Assembly (NCBI GenBank): GCA_009845505.1
Contig: VXZL01000094.1
Location: forward strand, 1 to 8,364
Direction: 5' to 3'
DNA length: 8,364 nt
Source: Candidatus Poribacteria bacterium
GTDB lineage: Bacteria; Poribacteria; WGA-4E; WGA-3G
Below the pieces are notes generated by a model, which was given only the letters and a program-made list of their open reading frames with translations, was not told the DNA's origin and searched no databases. A program made the translations under genes and the position numbers. Positions 5,392 to 8,364 of this stretch are shown here, piece after piece. Within the stretch, counting starts at the first letter, position 1; every line of letters begins with the position of its first letter.

Positions 5392-6444
5392 ATGAAAATT
5401 TTAGTCACAGGTGGCACAGGACGCATTGGATCCAATCTCGTCAAAAAATTGCTGGAAAAAGGGCACACTATCCGCAGCTTCGTTTATCCGGGTGATGTCA
5501 ATCGTGTCGGAAGATGGGACGGGACGGGAGACGTTGAGACCGTCCTCGGTGATCTGCGCGAATACGACGACGTTAAAAAAGCCGTTAAAGGGGTCGATGC
5601 CATCTATCATATTGCCGCCGCCTTTGGCGGGCCTTTTGATAACCGCCAGTACTTGGCAATCAACGGTATGGGCACCCTCAACATTTTGGAATGTGTCCGT
5701 GAGTTCAATCCGAACATTCATCGCCTTGTTTATGCCTGTACGGAAGCAATCTATTGGGAACTCACCGAAAAAGGACGACTTTTTGATCAACGCATCACCG
5801 AAGACATGGTTGCCAAATACCATCACATGCCTTACTTCCTTACCAAATGGATTGGTGAGGAACTCTGCATGACCTACCATCACCAGTATGGCATTCCCTC
5901 AACAGTTTTCAGGTTCACAACCGTGATTGAGCCGAGTGAATATCTCAATGAGGACGGTTTGCCGAGGCAATTCCTCTTCAGTCCCATCTACAATCGGTAC
6001 AAGAATTATACAGGAAACGATCCCGCCGAATTGGAGGCTGCGAATACGGTTAAAGGTCTTTGGGATGGGACAGAGAAATTCATACTCAAACGCAACCCTG
6101 ACGGACGACCCTACAAGGAACATTTCACGGATGTACGGGATATTGTACAAGGATTGGTTTTAGGGATTGAGAAGGATGCCGCTGTAGGCGAAGAATTCAC
6201 GCTCGGTGGAAATGGCGTTTTCAAACATGAAGAGGCCATCCCCTACCTATGTGAACGCTACCAGATGGACTCCGTTGATGTCCAACTCCCGCAACCCGTC
6301 TATTTTGAATTTGATTTAAGCAAAATCAAGACGTTGTTGGACTATGAACCGCAACATAATTTGGCGAGTATCCTTGACGCTGCTGAAGCGATGCGACGTG
6401 GTCAAGATGTCGGTATCATTCCGACAGGTCTCCGATGGAGTTAG
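5392..6444 (+). CDS. NAD(P)-dependent epimerase/dehydratase, extended SDR
   Basis: The 350-residue protein starts with MKILVTGGTGRIGSNL, a classic extended-SDR dinucleotide-binding loop (G7, G10, G13). Other family marks are GDLREYDD (53-60), the HIAA motif after the fourth strand (73-76), the catalytic YxxxK as Y148-FLT-K152, and T117 in YACTEA where the catalytic Ser/Thr normally sits. HFTDVRDIVQGL (244-255) matches the conserved region behind the substrate pocket. Such proteins epimerise, dehydrate or reduce nucleotide sugars or related carbonyl compounds in the cytoplasm; the exact substrate is not readable. The open frame continues upstream to a TTG at 5149, but that stretch runs through the terminator and lacks SDR features, so ATG 5392 with its AGGAGA is preferred. 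It begins after a terminator and a 150-bp leader, so it probably has its own promoter. A -10-like TAAAAT (5355-5360) is present without a convincing -35. Confidence 0.88.
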   Translation: MKILVTGGTGRIGSNLVKKLLEKGHTIRSFVYPGDVNRVGRWDGTGDVETVLGDLREYDDVKKAVKGVDAIYHIAAAFGGPFDNRQYLAINGMGTLNILECVREFNPNIHRLVYACTEAIYWELTEKGRLFDQRITEDMVAKYHHMPYFLTKWIGEELCMTYHHQYGIPSTVFRFTTVIEPSEYLNEDGLPRQFLFSPIYNRYKNYTGNDPAELEAANTVKGLWDGTEKFILKRNPDGRPYKEHFTDVRDIVQGLVLGIEKDAAVGEEFTLGGNGVFKHEEAIPYLCERYQMDSVDVQLPQPVYFEFDLSKIKTLLDYEPQHNLASILDAAEAMRRGQDVGIIPTGLRWS

Positions 6445-6483
6445 CACTTTTCCAGCGATTCTAATTGATGTTTCACGCATAAT

Positions 6484-6517
6484 CGGTTAAACTTGTTAAA
6501 TAATACAAGCTTAACCG
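6484..6517. promoter_or_regulatory. Imperfect palindrome upstream of the DUF1549 gene
   Basis: CGGTTAAACTTG (6484-6495) faces CAAGCTTAACCG (6506-6517): 12 bp with one A-C mismatch, around an AT-rich 10-base centre. No T run follows, so it is not a terminator. It lies 20-53 bp before the start codon and could be an operator or an mRNA hairpin near the ribosome site (GGGAG 6522-6526). Confidence 0.45.
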
Positions 6518-6536
6518 CATCGGGAGCCTATCTATC

Positions 6537-8183
6537 ATGAAAGTCCTTTTTCGTCCCCCAACCTGTTATCCTTTGCTGCTATTGGCTTTTATCTTTTTGA
6601 CGTTGAATTGCACAAAAGTATCGCCAACCCCCTCGGTGTATGTGCCCGCCAGCACTAAACATCTGGACCGGCACATTAACGCGGTGCTGAAAACGGAAGG
6701 ACTCCAAGCCTCAAAGCGATCAGAAGATACGGAATTCCTCCGGCGTATCTATCTCGATATGACCGGAAAAATCCCTACTCCCGAAGAAGTACTCGATTTC
6801 CTGAAGGACGGGTCCCCAAGTAAGCGTCAGAGAAAGATTGATACGTTGCTCGAAAGTGAGGCGTTCATCAACTATTGGACTCGCCTGTGGGTCAACTGGT
6901 TAATCGGCAGACGCGATGATGATAACCAACTCATGTTGACAGCGTGGGTCCGGGACGCGTTGCAGAAAAATATGCCCTACGACCAATTTGTCCGCAATCT
7001 TATTGCAGCGGATGGCGACCGACGGAACAACGGGGCTGTTAATTACATCCTCCGATATGACCAATCCCCAGTCCTGTTGACCTCACACGCCTCCAGATTC
7101 TTTTTAGGGATCCCTATGCAATGCGCCGAGTGCCATGACCATAAAATCGAAGCATGGCTCCAAAAGGATTTCTACGGCATCGCTGCCTTCTTCACTGGGC
7201 TGGATACGCAACGTAAAGGCAACTTCCGAGCCGTGAACATGCTCGGCGAGGCAGAAGAATTTGAAAATATTGTAATTGTCAACAGACCTGAAAAAGCGAT
7301 GTGGGTCGAACGACTCAACGAAGCGGTCACACCACACTTCTTAGACCGCACCGAATACAATGGGCCGCTGATAGAAAAACGCAAAGCCCTCGCGCAGTGG
7401 ATGACCGACAAATCAAACCCGTATTTTAGCCGTACAATTGTGAATCGGATATGGAAACACTTTATGGGACGCGCATTTGTCGAACCACTTGATGGCTTCG
7501 GAGAGGAGAATCTGCCTACCAATCCTGCGCTATTGGATTGGCTCGCAAAGGATTTTGTCATTCATGGCTATAATCTGCAACACCTCATGCGAACCATCCT
7601 CAACTCTGAGGCTTACCAACGCACTTCAGAAACAAATGAAAGCAACAAAGACGATGAACTTTACTATTCGCATGCGTATATCAAACCGCTCAGTGCAGAG
7701 CAGTTTTTCTATTCTATGCTCCAAGCCACCGGCTTTGAAAGACTTCAACAGATCCAGATGGAGGGCAACAAAAGGACAGGTGGCGAGGACCGCGAAAATA
7801 TGCTCCGTGATATAGAAAATAGGAAACGCGAGCATCTCCAAAAATTTCTATTTCTCCTCAACAACGGTGAGATGGAAGAAATTGAAGCCTTCAACGGAAC
7901 GATCCCGCAAGCATTGATGATGATCAACGGGAGCATCGTCAACGATAGTGCGAACCACGCCGATCGCGGGAGTTTCGTCAATTACGTCCTCGGAAAATGG
8001 CGCGATCCGCTTGAACGCATGGCGTATATCTATCTCAACGTCCTGTCTCGTCTACCAACTGCTAAAGAGAAGACCTATTTTCAACGTTATATAGATCGGA
8101 GTCTGTATCGGAACAAGGACTTGGCTTACGAAGACCTGTATTGGGTTTTGCTAAATTCTGCCGAGTTTTCGCTTAACCATTAA
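6537..8183 (+). CDS. DUF1549-DUF1553 domain protein, exported
   Basis: This 548-residue protein has a hydrophobic N-terminal segment (about 12-24) ending in LTLNC; C25 could be lipidated, but asparagine before the cysteine departs from the standard lipobox. DUF1549 covers about 40-225, with HLDRHINAVL (42-51), DTEFLRRIYLDMTGKIPT (64-81) and the motif CAECHDHK (196-203). DUF1553 covers about 283-545, with NPYFSRTIVNRIWKHFMGR (294-312) and PTNPALLDWLAKDFVIHG (327-344). These families are abundant in Planctomycetes-like genomes, usually with an N-terminal PSCyt1 cytochrome domain and beside a DUF1501 gene. Here the cytochrome domain is absent and no DUF1501 gene follows within the window. CxxCH resembles a haem site, yet whether haem is bound in this family is unsettled. 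Function is unknown; an exported role linked to polysaccharide breakdown has been suggested by context in other genomes. Its spacing of 92 bp after the epimerase leaves operon membership open. Confidence 0.88.
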   Translation: MKVLFRPPTCYPLLLLAFIFLTLNCTKVSPTPSVYVPASTKHLDRHINAVLKTEGLQASKRSEDTEFLRRIYLDMTGKIPTPEEVLDFLKDGSPSKRQRKIDTLLESEAFINYWTRLWVNWLIGRRDDDNQLMLTAWVRDALQKNMPYDQFVRNLIAADGDRRNNGAVNYILRYDQSPVLLTSHASRFFLGIPMQCAECHDHKIEAWLQKDFYGIAAFFTGLDTQRKGNFRAVNMLGEAEEFENIVIVNRPEKAMWVERLNEAVTPHFLDRTEYNGPLIEKRKALAQWMTDKSNPYFSRTIVNRIWKHFMGRAFVEPLDGFGEENLPTNPALLDWLAKDFVIHGYNLQHLMRTILNSEAYQRTSETNESNKDDELYYSHAYIKPLSAEQFFYSMLQATGFERLQQIQMEGNKRTGGEDRENMLRDIENRKREHLQKFLFLLNNGEMEEIEAFNGTIPQALMMINGSIVNDSANHADRGSFVNYVLGKWRDPLERMAYIYLNVLSRLPTAKEKTYFQRYIDRSLYRNKDLAYEDLYWVLLNSAEFSLNH

Positions 8184-8206
8184 CTATAAAGGAACATATT
8201 CAAACT

Positions 8207-8364
8207 ATGAATTATCACCAACTAAGGAACAGAGAACTAAGGGAAGAACTTAAACAACGCGGATTGAAAGGGTACTCGTCACTGAAGAAAGCCCAAATGA
8301 TTGAATATCTTTTGACAGGAATTCCTCCGCTGAAAAATACTGTTGAGCAGGTGGATTACCGTGA
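8207..8364 (+). CDS. SAP-domain protein, N-terminal fragment (cut by window end)
   Basis: An open frame of 52 codons runs from ATG 8207 to the window edge with no stop. It begins 23 bp after the DUF1549-DUF1553 stop. Residues 5-37 (QLRNRELREELKQRGLKGY, then SSLKKAQMIEYLLT) follow the SAP motif: two short amphipathic helices joined by a G-L-x-G-Y turn, with basic residues ending in a K-K-x-x-M-I-E-x-L helix. SAP and the related Rho-N fold bind DNA or RNA. The rest of the protein is unseen, so its overall role is not known. AAAGGA (8188-8193) is 13 nt from the ATG, a rather long gap, but later in-frame ATG codons would break the motif, so this start is favoured. Possible co-transcription with the upstream gene is suggested by the short gap. 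Confidence 0.7.
   Translation, partial: MNYHQLRNRELREELKQRGLKGYSSLKKAQMIEYLLTGIPPLKNTVEQVDYR

Noticed and set aside
6537..8183. Cytochrome c based on one CxxCH motif
   Set aside because: The CAECH motif lies inside DUF1549 at its usual place, and no separate cytochrome domain or axial-ligand pattern is visible.
1..8364. CRISPR array, tRNA, rRNA or insertion sequence
   Set aside because: No regularly spaced repeats, cloverleaf sequences, rRNA stretches or transposase-like proteins were seen on either strand.

Overview
The window is ordinary double-stranded bacterial chromosome of roughly balanced base composition. All recognisable genes lie on the + strand, most have good Shine-Dalgarno sites, and the gaps are short. 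The mix of families (DUF6807 or 'PmoA-like' protein, Gfo/Idh/MocA oxidoreductase, gamma-glutamyltransferase-like hydrolase, a secreted jelly-roll protein, an extended-SDR epimerase and a DUF1549/DUF1553 lipoprotein-like protein) is typical of Planctomycetes, Verrucomicrobia and especially Candidatus Poribacteria. The taxon is an inference from gene content. No rRNA, tRNA, CRISPR array or transposase is visible.

Region 1 (1-190) is the 3' end of an anti-sigma-factor antagonist (STAS domain) gene that begins outside the window. It ends in tandem stops and is followed by a terminator-like hairpin that overlaps a second, incompatible inverted repeat.

Region 2 (300-5141) is a four-gene block: DUF6807 protein, Gfo/Idh/MocA oxidoreductase, GGT-like Ntn hydrolase and a secreted choice-of-anchor-type protein. 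The last three are 22 and 10 bp apart and almost certainly co-transcribed. The first is separated from them by 103 bp holding a weak terminator-like hairpin and a triple heptamer repeat. DUF6807 and Gfo/Idh proteins commonly occur in carbohydrate or small-molecule catabolic loci. Two of the enzymes depart from canonical active-site residues, so the usual annotations (methane oxygenase, gamma-glutamyltransferase) should not be taken literally. A strong intrinsic terminator (5197-5234) closes the block.

Region 3 (5235-8183) starts with a structured 150-bp leader carrying a 15-bp direct repeat whose second copy contains the ribosome binding site of the NAD(P)-dependent epimerase. That gene is followed by a palindromic spacer and a short DUF1549-DUF1553 protein. 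Region 4 (8207-end) is the start of a gene with an N-terminal SAP-like nucleic-acid-binding motif, cut by the window edge.

I did not find clear evidence of a wholly new system. The best leads are the GGT-like protein with nearly every gamma-glutamyl-binding residue replaced, its co-transcribed standalone secreted domain, and the regulatory structures in the three leader regions.
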